A stretch of DNA of 64,000 nt from Mycobacterium sp. UM_CSW (GTDB lineage Bacteria; Actinomycetota; Actinomycetes; Mycobacteriales; Mycobacteriaceae), in contig NZ_AUWQ01000081.1 of assembly GCF_000455205.1 (NCBI RefSeq), positions 1 to 64,000 of the forward strand, written 5' to 3'. Each line of letters starts with the position of its first letter. The first letter of the stretch is position 1. Under the pieces are notes generated by a model. It was not told the DNA's origin, did no database searches, and saw only the letters and a program-made list of their open reading frames with translations. The translations under genes were made by a program, and so were the position numbers. Positions 49,990-58,514 of this stretch are shown here, one piece after another.

Positions 49990-50708
49990 CCCAGTCGACC
50001 ACCCCGTATCGCGCCAGCGTCACCTCGGAATTGCGCCGTGCCCTCACCAATGTCGCTGTGCCCCACAACGAACCGCCCGGCGTGGTGCGACGCCGGCGCG
50101 TCGTCGTCGCCATCACGCTCGCGATCGGCGCGGCGGTGCTCGGGTTCTCGTTGCGCCGCCACCCGGGCGACTCGAGTTTCTATTGGCTGACACTGGTGCT
50201 GGCGGCGGTGTGGCTCACCGGCGGATTCCTCTCGGGCCCTTTGCATCTGGGAGGAATCTGTTGGCGCGGGCGCAACCAACGGCCCGTCATCACGGGCACG
50301 ATCGTCGGCCTGCTCCTCGGCGGCGCCTTCCTGGTGGGCGGACTGATCGCCCGCGAGATCCCCGCGGTCGCCGCATTGATCACGCGGGTGCTGCTGTACG
50401 CCCATCACGGGTATCTGCCGTTCATCGTGGCGATCACGGTGATCAACGGTGTGGCCGAGGAGATCTTCTTCCGCGGCGCGCTCTACACCGCGCTGGGCCG
50501 GCGCCGTCCGGTGGTGATTTCGACGCTGCTGTACGTCTGCGCGACCCTGGTCAGCGGGAACCCGATGCTCGGGTTCGCCGCTGTCATCCTGGGAACGGTG
50601 TGCGCGCTGGAACGCCGGGCGAGCGGCGGGGTGCTGGCACCGGTGCTGACGCATTTCGTGTGGGGCCTGATCATGGTGCTCGCACTGCCCCCGCTGTTCG
50701 GTGTCTGA
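49986..50708 (+). CDS. CPBP-family intramembrane metalloprotease
   Basis: 240 aa from ATG 49986, with five or six hydrophobic segments. The CPBP (CAAX protease/bacteriocin-processing) signature VAEEIFFRGALYTALG (EExxxR type) and a later THFVWGLIMVL with the metal-binding His are present. Such proteases act in the membrane on prenylated or peptide substrates. Coupled to the SDR upstream (ATGA). Its last 38 bp overlap the 3' end of the gene on the opposite strand. Confidence 0.88.
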   Translation: MTQSTTPYRASVTSELRRALTNVAVPHNEPPGVVRRRRVVVAITLAIGAAVLGFSLRRHPGDSSFYWLTLVLAAVWLTGGFLSGPLHLGGICWRGRNQRPVITGTIVGLLLGGAFLVGGLIAREIPAVAALITRVLLYAHHGYLPFIVAITVINGVAEEIFFRGALYTALGRRRPVVISTLLYVCATLVSGNPMLGFAAVILGTVCALERRASGGVLAPVLTHFVWGLIMVLALPPLFGV

Positions 50709-52035
50709 CCGGCGCCACCGCGGCGCGCGCCAGCGCGCGCAACGCGGTAGTCCGTAAGGGCCGCAACATAACCCAGTGCAGCTGACCCGGCAGGCCGCAC
50801 GGCACGAAGATCATCCGCTGCGTGTAGTCGCTTCCCCCGTCGTCCCGGGGCGTGACGCTGATCTCGAGCCACCGCTGGCCCACCGAGCGCGACCGGGCGC
50901 GCAACAGCAGCCGGCTGCCCGGCTCACGCTCCTGCACGCTCCAGCCGCGAAACGGGCTGCGGGCGAGCGCATTCTCGGTCGACTGCCAGACCTCGCCGGG
51001 TTGCGCGGCGGTCTGCGCGGTCCGCACGTCGCTGTGGATGATCTCGCCGGCCCAGTCCGGGTCGCTCGGCAGCGGCTCGGCGGGGTCCGACCGCAGGGAC
51101 GCCCAGGTGGCCCCGTCGAGCCCGCGCGTCGCGCGGTCGAGCGCGAGTTCGACGGCGCGGCGGTAGCCCGTGAGGCCGCCCGCCGGCGGCACGATGATGC
51201 CGTCGACGTCCGAATTGCGCATCACCGCATCGCATTCCAGGGATTCGATCAGCGGTCGCGCCAGGCCGGGCGGGATGGGGGTGACGGCCCCGATCCAGAG
51301 GCTCGCGATGGTCGGTGTCAGAAACGGCAGCACGATCAGACGCCGCTTCCCCAGCCCCGCGACCTCGGCGTAGCCGCGCATCATGTCGCCGTACTCCAGT
51401 ACGTCGGGTCCGCCGATGTCCCACGTCCGCGACGCCGGGACGGCCGCCGTCGCCGCGGCGGCGAGGTAGTGCAGCACGTCGCGTACCGCGATGGGCTGAA
51501 TCCTGTTGCGCACCCACTTCGGCGTGGTCATCACGGGCAACCGGTCGCTGAGGTGCCGGATCAATTCGAACGACGCCGAGCCCGACCCGATAACAACGCC
51601 GGCCTGCAGCACGACCGTCTCGATGCCCGAGTCGATCAAGGCCCGGCCGACGGCCGCGCGCGACTCGAGGTGTGCGGAGAGCTTGGTGCCCTCGGGATGC
51701 AGCCCGCTGAGGTACACCACCCGTCGCACCCCGGTGCGGCGAGCGGCCGCCACCACGTTGCGCACGGCGCGGTCTTCCTCGGCGGCGAAATCCTTGGCCG
51801 AGCCCATCGAATGGACCAGGTAATAGACGACGTCAATGCCATCGAACGCCGCCGTCAGCGAGTCGGCGTCGCCGAGGTCGCCCCGGGCCACCTCCACCCG
51901 ATCGCGCCACGGCACGCCGGCCAACTTGCCGGGGTCGCGCGCCAAGGCGCGAACCTCGTGGCCCTCGTCCAGCAAGCGAGGCACCAGCCGGGCACCTATG
52001 TAGCCGGTCGCTCCGGTCACCAGGCAGCGAACCAT
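50671..52035 (-). CDS. Atypical SDR with C-terminal DUF2867-like domain
   Basis: 454 aa. N-terminal MVRCLVTGATGYIGARLVPRLLDEGHEVRALARDPGKL, VVYYLVHSMGSAKDF, VVYLSGLHPEGTKLSAHLESRAAVGRAL. The C-terminal ~130 residues (GEVWQSTENALARSPFRGWSVQEREPGSRLLLRARSRSVGQRWLEISVTP) agree with DUF2867, usually fused to such SDRs. It resembles the gene at 48841 in the first half, so the two flank the CPBP protease as convergent paralogues. Function unknown, perhaps acting on a lipid-linked sugar or quinone. Confidence 0.85.
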   Translation of the reverse strand: MVRCLVTGATGYIGARLVPRLLDEGHEVRALARDPGKLAGVPWRDRVEVARGDLGDADSLTAAFDGIDVVYYLVHSMGSAKDFAAEEDRAVRNVVAAARRTGVRRVVYLSGLHPEGTKLSAHLESRAAVGRALIDSGIETVVLQAGVVIGSGSASFELIRHLSDRLPVMTTPKWVRNRIQPIAVRDVLHYLAAAATAAVPASRTWDIGGPDVLEYGDMMRGYAEVAGLGKRRLIVLPFLTPTIASLWIGAVTPIPPGLARPLIESLECDAVMRNSDVDGIIVPPAGGLTGYRRAVELALDRATRGLDGATWASLRSDPAEPLPSDPDWAGEIIHSDVRTAQTAAQPGEVWQSTENALARSPFRGWSVQEREPGSRLLLRARSRSVGQRWLEISVTPRDDGGSDYTQRMIFVPCGLPGQLHWVMLRPLRTTALRALARAAVAPVRHRTAGAVRAP

Positions 52036-52111
52036 GCGACCTCCTTCCCTCGTGTGGGTATTCGGACCCGACGCGAGGAAGGATTACCGGTTCTGGGGGG
52101 AAGTAAGCCCT

Positions 52112-52924
52112 TTAGCGGTCGGTGAAGGTGGCGGCGCGGCGCTCCTGGAAAGCCGTTGTGCCTTCCTTGAAGTCGTGCGACACCAGCAGGCGCGACTGTC
52201 CCTCGTATTCACGGTCCAGGGCGGCGTCCAGCTCGGTAAGGGTGGCCGCGTTGATCGCCTGCTTGGTCTTGGCGAACGCCACGGCCGGGCCCGCCAACAG
52301 CCTCTCGATCACCTTGTCCGCCTCGGCCTCGAACTCGTCCGCCGGATAGACCGCGGTGACCAGTCCCCAGGACAGGGCCTCGGTGGCCGGCAATCGCTCG
52401 GGCAGCAACGCCATCTGCATCGCCCGGATCCGGCCGATCGCGGCGGCGATCAACGCCGACGCGCCGCCGTCGGGCATCAACCCGATCTTGGTGAAGGCGA
52501 GCATGAAAAACGCTTTGTCGGAAGCCAATACGACGTCACTGGCCAGCGCGAGGGACACGCCTACGCCGGCCGCCGGGCCCTGCACGACCGCGACCACCGG
52601 GTGCGGCACCGCGGCGATGGCCCGCACCAGCCGGTTGATCTCCAGGACGATGTCGTCCGGCGGGACGCCGCCGCTGCCGGACATGTCGTCGGCGCTGATG
52701 CCCGCCCCGGAGCAGAAGCCGCGGCCGGCCCCGCCGAGGCGCACCACCCTGACGTCGGGGTCGGTGGCCGCCCGTTCCATCGCGTCGGCGATGCCGGTGA
52801 TGACCGGGATCGTCAGGGAATTCAGGCTGTCGGGGCGGTTGATGGTCACCGACAGCACGCCGTCGGTCAGCGTGACGTCGAGGCCCGCGACGGGTGCGAG
52901 CGTGGCGATCCCAGATTCCGGCAT
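52112..52924 (-). CDS. Enoyl-CoA hydratase/isomerase (position of Mtb echA10/echA11)
   Basis: 270 aa from ATG 52924 (ATG 52936 is a near alternative). Crotonase pattern: VTINRPDSLNSLTIPVI, FCSGAGISADDM in place of the common C-A-G-A-D loop, and VVQGPAAGVGVSLALASDVVLASDKAFFMLAFTKIGLMPDGGAS. Family role: hydration or isomerisation of enoyl-CoA. Divergent from mcr, the same layout as Rv1142c/Rv1143 in Mtb as I recall it. Only one hydratase gene is present here. Confidence 0.9.
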   Translation of the reverse strand: MPESGIATLAPVAGLDVTLTDGVLSVTINRPDSLNSLTIPVITGIADAMERAATDPDVRVVRLGGAGRGFCSGAGISADDMSGSGGVPPDDIVLEINRLVRAIAAVPHPVVAVVQGPAAGVGVSLALASDVVLASDKAFFMLAFTKIGLMPDGGASALIAAAIGRIRAMQMALLPERLPATEALSWGLVTAVYPADEFEAEADKVIERLLAGPAVAFAKTKQAINAATLTELDAALDREYEGQSRLLVSHDFKEGTTAFQERRAATFTDR

Positions 52925-53017
52925 GCGGCTCACCATATGTGACCGGAGTGCGCGGCCGCAGGGCGCGGCTGCGAAGATGCGATGGACGTCAGAGCGGACG
53001 AAAGGTCGGGTGCACCA

Positions 53018-54100
53018 ATGGCGGGACCGCTGCAGGGATTGCGTGTTGTCGAGTTGTCCGGCATCGGGCCCGGCCCGCACGCCGCGATGATCCTCGGGGA
53101 CCTCGGCGCGGACGTGGTCCGCGTCGATCGGCCCTCCGGGGCGCCGGGCGGGGTCGTGAAGGATTCCATGAGCCGAAATCGGCGCGTGGTGACCGCCGAC
53201 CTCAAGTCCGACGAGGGGCGCGACCTGGTGCTCCAGCTCGTCGCCAAGGCCGACGTGTTGATCGAGGGCTACCGGCCCGGCGTCACCGAGCGGCTCGGCC
53301 TGGGCCCCGAGGACTGCGCGAAGGTCAACGAGCGCCTGGTCTATGCCCGCATGACCGGCTGGGGCCAGACCGGCCCGCGCAGCCAGCAGGCGGGCCACGA
53401 CATCAACTACATCTCGCTGAACGGGATCCTGCACGCCATCGGGCGGGCCAACGAGCGGCCGGTGCCGCCGCTGAACCTGGTCGGTGACTTCGGCGGCGGC
53501 TCGATGTTCTTGCTGGTCGGCATCCTGTCCGCGCTGTGGGAGCGGCAGACCTCCGGCAAGGGACAGGTCGTCGACGCCGCCATGGTCGACGGGTCCAGCG
53601 TGCTGATCCAGATGATGTGGCAGATGCGGTCGTCCGGCATGTGGACGGACGTGCGCGGGACCAACATGCTCGACGGCGGCGCCCCCTACTACGACACCTA
53701 CGAGTGCGCCGACGGGCGCTACGTCGCCGTCGGCGCCATCGAGCCCCAGTTCTACGCGGCGATGCTGGCCGGGCTGGGCCTGGACGCCGCCAACCTGCCG
53801 CCGCAGAATGACGCTGCCCGCTGGCCCGAGCTGCGGGCGGTGCTGACCGAGACGTTCGCCAGCCGCGACCGCGACCACTGGGCCAAGGTGTTCGCCGACT
53901 CGGACGCCTGCGTGACGCCGGTGCTCGCGTTCGGGGAGGTGCAGACCGAGCCGCACATCACCGAGCGCAACACCTTCTACGAGGTGAACGGCGGCCTGCA
54001 GCCGTTGCCGGCGCCGCGGTTCTCCCGCACCGCACCGGACATTCCCCGCCCGGCGGAGCCGACGCCCGACATCCAATCGGTCCTCGCGGACTGGGTATAG
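53018..54100 (+). CDS. mcr: Alpha-methylacyl-CoA racemase
   Basis: 360 aa from ATG 53018, the same length as Mtb MCR as remembered. CoA-transferase family III fold beginning [39 protein letters not shown]. The racemase residues are present in [11 protein letters not shown] (His) and [12 protein letters not shown] (Asp). The enzyme equilibrates (2R)- and (2S)-methylacyl-CoA so that methyl-branched and steroid side-chain acyl-CoAs can enter beta-oxidation. The SDR gene follows 43 bp later. Confidence 0.95.
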   Translation: MAGPLQGLRVVELSGIGPGPHAAMILGDLGADVVRVDRPSGAPGGVVKDSMSRNRRVVTADLKSDEGRDLVLQLVAKADVLIEGYRPGVTERLGLGPEDCAKVNERLVYARMTGWGQTGPRSQQAGHDINYISLNGILHAIGRANERPVPPLNLVGDFGGGSMFLLVGILSALWERQTSGKGQVVDAAMVDGSSVLIQMMWQMRSSGMWTDVRGTNMLDGGAPYYDTYECADGRYVAVGAIEPQFYAAMLAGLGLDAANLPPQNDAARWPELRAVLTETFASRDRDHWAKVFADSDACVTPVLAFGEVQTEPHITERNTFYEVNGGLQPLPAPRFSRTAPDIPRPAEPTPDIQSVLADWV

Positions 54101-54102
54101 TC

Positions 54103-54120
54103 GCCAACCAACTGGTTGGC
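54103..54120. promoter_or_regulatory. Inverted repeat GCCAACCA-AC-TGGTTGGC
   Basis: Perfect 8-bp arms with a 2-bp spacer, starting 2 bp after the mcr stop and ending 23 bp before the SDR start. The placement over a short intergenic promoter suggests a TetR-type operator. A weak transcription-attenuation hairpin is the alternative. Confidence 0.55.
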
Positions 54121-54143
54121 TGGACGAGAGGAAAAGAACCCGC

Positions 54144-54896
54144 ATGGAGATCAAGGACGCCGTAGCCGTCGTCACCGGGGGAGCGTCGGGCCTGGGCCTG
54201 GCCACCACCAAGCGGCTCCTCGACGCCGGCGCGCAGGTCGTGGTGCTGGACCTGCGGGGCGAGGAGGCGGTCCGCGAGCTGGGGGAGCGCGCCCGCTTCG
54301 TCGAGGCCGACGTCACCGACGAGGCCGCCGTCTCCAAGGCGCTGGATGTGGCCGAATCGCTTGGCCCGCTGCGCGTCGACGTCAACTGTGCCGGCATCGG
54401 CAACGCCATCAAGACGCTGTCCAAGGACGGCCCCTTCCCGCTGAACGGCTTCAAGAAGGTGGTCGAGGTCAACCTGATCGGCACGTTCAACGTGCTCCGG
54501 CTGGCCGCGGAGCGCATCGCCAAGACCGAGCCGCTCGGTGAGGAGCGCGGCGTCATCATCAACACCGCCTCCGTCGCGGCGTTCGAGGGCCAGGTTGGCC
54601 AGGCCGCCTACTCGGCGTCCAAGGGCGGCGTGGTCGGCATGACGCTGCCGATCGCCCGCGACCTGTCGCGCGAGCTGATCCGGGTGGTGACGATCGCGCC
54701 GGGGCTGTTCAAGACCCCGCTGCTGGGTTCGCTGCCCGAGGAGGCGCAAAAGTCGCTGGGCAAGCAGGTGCCGCACCCGGCCCGGCTCGGTGACCCCGAC
54801 GAGTACGGCGCGCTCGCGGTGCACATCGTCGAAAACCCGATGCTCAACGGCGAAGTCATCCGCCTGGACGGCGCCATTCGGATGGCCCCCCGCTAA
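54144..54896 (+). CDS. Short-chain dehydrogenase, 3-hydroxyacyl-CoA dehydrogenase type II-like (Rv1144-like)
   Basis: 250 aa. NAD loop [69 protein letters not shown] with Ser, Tyr and Lys in place, and [19 protein letters not shown]. This is the 17-beta-HSD10/HADH2 type that oxidises 3-hydroxyacyl-CoA. It follows mcr as in Mtb. A strong terminator directly downstream ends the unit. Confidence 0.93.
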   Translation: MEIKDAVAVVTGGASGLGLATTKRLLDAGAQVVVLDLRGEEAVRELGERARFVEADVTDEAAVSKALDVAESLGPLRVDVNCAGIGNAIKTLSKDGPFPLNGFKKVVEVNLIGTFNVLRLAAERIAKTEPLGEERGVIINTASVAAFEGQVGQAAYSASKGGVVGMTLPIARDLSRELIRVVTIAPGLFKTPLLGSLPEEAQKSLGKQVPHPARLGDPDEYGALAVHIVENPMLNGEVIRLDGAIRMAPR

Positions 54897-54906
54897 GCGG
54901 GTGAAA

Positions 54907-54939
54907 CGAAAACCCCCCGCGATGCGCGGGGGGTTTTCG
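54907..54939. terminator. Perfect 15-bp stem terminator
   Basis: Arms CGAAAACCCCCCGCG and its complement with a 3-base loop, starting 10 bp after the SDR stop codon, with the T-rich right arm (GGTTTTCG) giving an intrinsic-terminator shape on the forward strand. It may also act on transcripts from the right. Confidence 0.85.
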
Positions 54940-55026
54940 TCTTAAGCAAGATCAGTCGCTATCGACGGAACCATCGGGTGATGGCGGGTTCGGCCATCAG
55001 CAGCCGTGCTAGCACGCTCATGGCGG

Positions 55027-55158
55027 TCAGCTTGCCGTAGGCAGCGTGTGCTGGTCTTCGAACTGCTCGGAGGTCTCGCCTTCCACCAGCACGTCGCCGT
55101 GGTAGAGAGCCTCGAAGTCAGCCTTGATGACGTCGGCACTCGAGTCGTCGATCCACAT
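55027..55158 (-). CDS. Possible small acidic protein, 43 aa
   Basis: ATG 55158 to TGA 55027-55029: MWIDDSSADVIKADFEALYH and so on, ending EQFEDQHTLPTAS. It is acidic, and codon third positions are mostly G or C, as in real genes here. No strong ribosome site is visible. A further 20-codon frame (54959-55021, MSVLARLLMAEPAITRWFRR) follows on the same strand. I do not recognise a family; it may be the remnant of a longer gene. Confidence 0.35.
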   Translation of the reverse strand: MWIDDSSADVIKADFEALYHGDVLVEGETSEQFEDQHTLPTAS

Positions 55159-55489
55159 GACTATGAGCGTATGGGCCGCCTCTAAGGAATCGATGAGTCA
55201 CGATTCGGAAAATAATGGCAATTTACCGGCGGGTAGGTTTCCGGCGGGTAGGCCGGTGGCCGCCGGGCGGGATTGCCGCCGTGACCGGCACGGATCCCGG
55301 CCATTTTCTGGGCCGAACCAATAGCCGCCGCACCGAAAACGAAGGGTTTCGGCCCGTTTGAACCATCCGACCGCGGGGAGCCGTGTTTATGGATAGTGTT
55401 GTTTGACACCTGTCAGTTATCGCTGATAAGTTACCGCCCAGTCAGTGGCGGCCCAGCGAGACCGGCACGGCGGCGGGAGGACCGGGGAC
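55159..55489. other. mmpL13 upstream region with repeats and inverted repeats
   Basis: About 330 bp without a convincing gene. It holds a 12-bp direct repeat CCGGCGGGTAGG (55226-55237 and 55241-55252) and two inverted repeats listed separately. It should contain the promoter of the mmpL13-TetR-methyltransferase operon. Confidence 0.6.
55404..55429. promoter_or_regulatory. Two adjacent inverted repeats upstream of mmpL13
   Basis: TGACA-cc-TGTCA (55404-55415) and TTATC-gct-GATAA (55417-55429) lie side by side, 61 bp before the mmpL13 ATG. Both are short but perfect. The TetR encoded at 57807, downstream in the same operon, is the likely binding protein (autoregulation, inferred). Confidence 0.5.
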
Positions 55490-57814
55490 ATGCTTCAAGC
55501 GATCGCTCGACTGGCTATTGCTGCGCCACGACGGATAATTGCGATCGCGATCCTGGTCTTCATCGGCGCAGCCGTCTTCGGCATCCCCGTCGCCAAGAGC
55601 CTGTCGCCTGGGGGCTTCCAAGACCCCAACTCGGAATCGGCGCACGCCATCCAGATCCTCACCGACAAGTTCGGGCAGAGCGGACAGCAGATGCTGGTCA
55701 TGGTGACCTCGCCGGCGGGCGCCCAGAGCGACCAGGCGCGCAAGGTGGGCATCGACCTCGTCCGCGACCTGCAAGGGTCGTCGTTGGTCTACAACGTGAC
55801 CTCAGCCTGGACCGCACCACCGCAGGCCGCCGCCGACCTGATCAGCAAGGACGGCAAGTCGGGGATGATCGTCATCAACCTCAAAGGCGGCGAGAACTTC
55901 GCGCAGAGCAACGCCCAAACCCTGGCGGACCAATTCGTCCACGACCGCGACGGTGTCGCCGTCCGCGCCGGCGGCCCGGCGATGCAGTACGCGCAGATCA
56001 ACAAACAGAACCAGGAAGACCTGGTGGTCATGGAGATGATCGCGCTTCCGCTGAGCTTCCTGGTGCTGATCTGGGTGTTCGGTGGGCTGCTGGCGGCCGC
56101 GCTGCCGATGGGCCTCGGCGCGCTGGCCGTGGTCGGTTCGATGACGGTGCTGCGGCTGATCACGTTCACCACCGAGGTGTCGATCTTCGCGCTCAACCTC
56201 AGCACCGCCCTGGGCCTGGCGCTGGCGATCGACTACACCTTGCTGATCGTCAGCCGATACCGCGACGAGCTGGCCGAGGGCAGCGACCGGAACGAGGCGC
56301 TGATCCGGACCATGGCCACGTCCGGGCGCACCGTGCTGTTCTCCGCCGTCACCGTGGCGTTGTCGATGTCGGCGACGGTGGCGTTCCCCATGTACTTCCT
56401 GAAGTCCTTCGCCTATGCCGGTGTGGCCACCGTGGCCTTCGTCGCCACCGCATCCATCGTGGTGACCCCGGCCGCGATCGTGCTGCTGGGGGACCGGCTG
56501 GACTCGCTGGACGTGCGCCGGCTGATCCGCCACGCCCTGCGCCGGCCCGATCCGCTGCACCGGCCGGTCGAGCAGTGGTTCTGGTACCGGTCGAGCAAGT
56601 TCGTGATGCGGCGCTGGGCGCCGATCGGCCTGGCCGTCATGGCGCTGCTGCTGTTGCTGGGGCTGCCGTTCTTCTCGGTCAAGTGGGGCTTCCCCGACGA
56701 CCGGGTGCTGCCGCGTTCCGCGTCGTCGCATCAGGTCGGCGACGAGTTGCGCACCGGGTTTGCGCACGACTCCGCCACCGCGGTGCCCGTGGTCGTCCGA
56801 GACGTCCGCGGACTGAACCCGGGGGATCTGGACAAGTACGCTGCCGCCCTGTCCCGCGTTCCCGACGTCTCGGGCGTCTCGGCGCCGGGCGGGACCTTCG
56901 TGAACGGAAACCCGGTGGGCGCGCCCGCCGCTGCCACGGGGTTGGTCGACGGCAGCGCGTTCTTGACGGTCAACAGCACGGCGCCGCTGTTCACCCAGGC
57001 CAATGACACGCAGCTCAAGCGGTTGCACGGGGTGCCGGGGCCCGGCGGCCGACCCGTCGAAATGGGCGGCGTCGCGCAGGTCAACCGGGACAGCGTCGAC
57101 GCGGTGACCGACCGCCTTCCGCTCGTGCTGGGGCTGATGGCCGCCGTCACGTTCGTGTTGCTGTTCCTGCTCACCGGCAGCGTGGTGCTGCCGCTGAAGG
57201 CGTTGGTGTGCAACGTGCTGTCGCTCAGCGCGGCGTTCGGGGCGCTGGTATGGATTTTCCAGGACGGCCACCTCGGCGCGCTCGGCACCACGCCCAGCGG
57301 GACGCTGGTGGCGAACATGCCAGTGTTGTTGTTCTGCATAGCCTTTGGGCTGTCGATGGACTACGAGGTGTTCCTGATCTCCCGCATCCGGGAGTACTGG
57401 CTGGAGTACCGACCGGCGAACCCGACCGGAAAAGACGCGCACGCCGCCAACGACGAAGCGGTGGCGCACGGCGTCGCGCGCACCGGACGGGTGATCACCG
57501 CGGCCGCGTTGGTGATGTCGATGTCGTTCGCCGCGCTGATCGCCGCGCACGTGTCCTTCATGCGGATGTTCGGCCTCGGCCTGGTGCTCGCCGTGTTCGC
57601 GGACGCCACCCTGGTCCGCATGGTTTTGGTCCCGGCCTTCATGCACGTGATGGGCCGCTGGAACTGGTGGGCGCCAAAGCCTTTGGTATGGGTGCACGAA
57701 CGGTTCGGCATCAGCGAGGCGCCCTCCGAGATCGCCCTCCACCCCGAGCCGACCGGGGAGCCGGTGCAACACAACGGGCACCCGGTCCACGAATCGGTGA
57801 CCCGCATTGGTTGA
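55490..57814 (+). CDS. mmpL13: MmpL-family RND transporter, intact
   Basis: 774 aa from ATG 55490 (GTG 55445 would add 15 residues). About twelve membrane segments in the MmpL arrangement: TM1 at LAIAAPRRIIAIAILVFIGAAVF, then a periplasmic loop, five grouped segments (VLIWVFGGLLAAALPMGL, LGLALAIDYTLLIVSRYRDEL with its conserved Asp-Tyr pair), a second loop and a second set ending FGLSMDYEVFLISRIREYW. Such proteins export lipids or lipopeptides using the proton gradient. The gene order after the SDR matches Mtb Rv1145/Rv1146, where as remembered mmpL13 is split in two; here it is continuous. TetR follows directly. Confidence 0.93.
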   Translation: MLQAIARLAIAAPRRIIAIAILVFIGAAVFGIPVAKSLSPGGFQDPNSESAHAIQILTDKFGQSGQQMLVMVTSPAGAQSDQARKVGIDLVRDLQGSSLVYNVTSAWTAPPQAAADLISKDGKSGMIVINLKGGENFAQSNAQTLADQFVHDRDGVAVRAGGPAMQYAQINKQNQEDLVVMEMIALPLSFLVLIWVFGGLLAAALPMGLGALAVVGSMTVLRLITFTTEVSIFALNLSTALGLALAIDYTLLIVSRYRDELAEGSDRNEALIRTMATSGRTVLFSAVTVALSMSATVAFPMYFLKSFAYAGVATVAFVATASIVVTPAAIVLLGDRLDSLDVRRLIRHALRRPDPLHRPVEQWFWYRSSKFVMRRWAPIGLAVMALLLLLGLPFFSVKWGFPDDRVLPRSASSHQVGDELRTGFAHDSATAVPVVVRDVRGLNPGDLDKYAAALSRVPDVSGVSAPGGTFVNGNPVGAPAAATGLVDGSAFLTVNSTAPLFTQANDTQLKRLHGVPGPGGRPVEMGGVAQVNRDSVDAVTDRLPLVLGLMAAVTFVLLFLLTGSVVLPLKALVCNVLSLSAAFGALVWIFQDGHLGALGTTPSGTLVANMPVLLFCIAFGLSMDYEVFLISRIREYWLEYRPANPTGKDAHAANDEAVAHGVARTGRVITAAALVMSMSFAALIAAHVSFMRMFGLGLVLAVFADATLVRMVLVPAFMHVMGRWNWWAPKPLVWVHERFGISEAPSEIALHPEPTGEPVQHNGHPVHESVTRIG

Positions 57815-58514
57815 CGTATCGGCCGACGGTCTGCGACGCGCCCGGGCCCCTCGCGGCTCGGGCGAGCGCCTGCACGACGAGATCCTGGACGCGACCACCG
57901 AGCTGCTGCTGGAAACCGGGCACGCGGGGTCGGTGTCGATCCGTTCGGTCGCACAACGCGTCGGCGTCACGCCGCCGTCGATCTATCTGCATTTCGCCGA
58001 CAAGGACGCCCTGCTGGACGCGGTGTGCGCGCGCTACTTCGAAAAGCTGGATCCCGAGATGCGGCGCCTGGCCGCCGCGCACACCTCCCCGGTCGAGGTC
58101 TTGCGCGCGCAGGGGCTGGCCTACGTCCGGCTCGCGGTCCAGACCCCGGGGCTGTATCGCATCGCCACGATGGGTGAGTGGCGCTCCGGGAGCAGCGTCG
58201 ACACCACGCTGAGTAACTCCGCGTTCAAGCACATCCGCGCCACCGTGCAGCGGCTGATGGACGACGGCACCTACCGCCCGGTCGACCCGACAACCGTCGC
58301 GCTGGAATTGTGGAGCGCGCTGCACGGCGTCGCGGCCATGTTGATCGCCAAGCCACACCTGCCGTTCGGCGACGCCGAGGCGTTTGCCGACCGAGTGCTG
58401 TCCTCCGTGTTCTGTGGGCAATTGGTAATGGGATACTGCGGCCGAGACGCCACACCCCAGATGTTGGCGGCATGGGTGGCGGCGCATCGGCCGCCGGAGG
58501 AGTCGCGGAAATGA
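57807..58514 (+). CDS. TetR-family transcriptional regulator
   Basis: 235 aa, probable TTG start at 57807 overlapping the mmpL13 stop by 8 bp; no better in-frame start precedes the HTH. HTH: ILDATTELLLETGHAGSVSIRSVAQRVGVTPPSIYLHFADKDALLDAV. The C-terminal domain VLRAQGLAYVRLAVQTPGLYRIATMG is of the TetR_C_13 (WHG) type. It very likely regulates mmpL13 and itself. Its stop overlaps the methyltransferase start (ATGA). Confidence 0.88.
   Translation: MVDVSADGLRRARAPRGSGERLHDEILDATTELLLETGHAGSVSIRSVAQRVGVTPPSIYLHFADKDALLDAVCARYFEKLDPEMRRLAAAHTSPVEVLRAQGLAYVRLAVQTPGLYRIATMGEWRSGSSVDTTLSNSAFKHIRATVQRLMDDGTYRPVDPTTVALELWSALHGVAAMLIAKPHLPFGDAEAFADRVLSSVFCGQLVMGYCGRDATPQMLAAWVAAHRPPEESRK

Noticed and set aside
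52112-54565. Open reverse frame of 817 codons spanning mcr and the SDR
   Set aside because: Only its last ~270 codons match a family (enoyl-CoA hydratase). The upstream part is antisense to mcr and the SDR gene, both clearly coding, and is an effect of high GC.
55802-57970. Reverse frame of about 720 codons opposite mmpL13
   Set aside because: Arg/His/Gln-rich, low-complexity translation with no motif, lying entirely antisense to a well-supported transporter gene.
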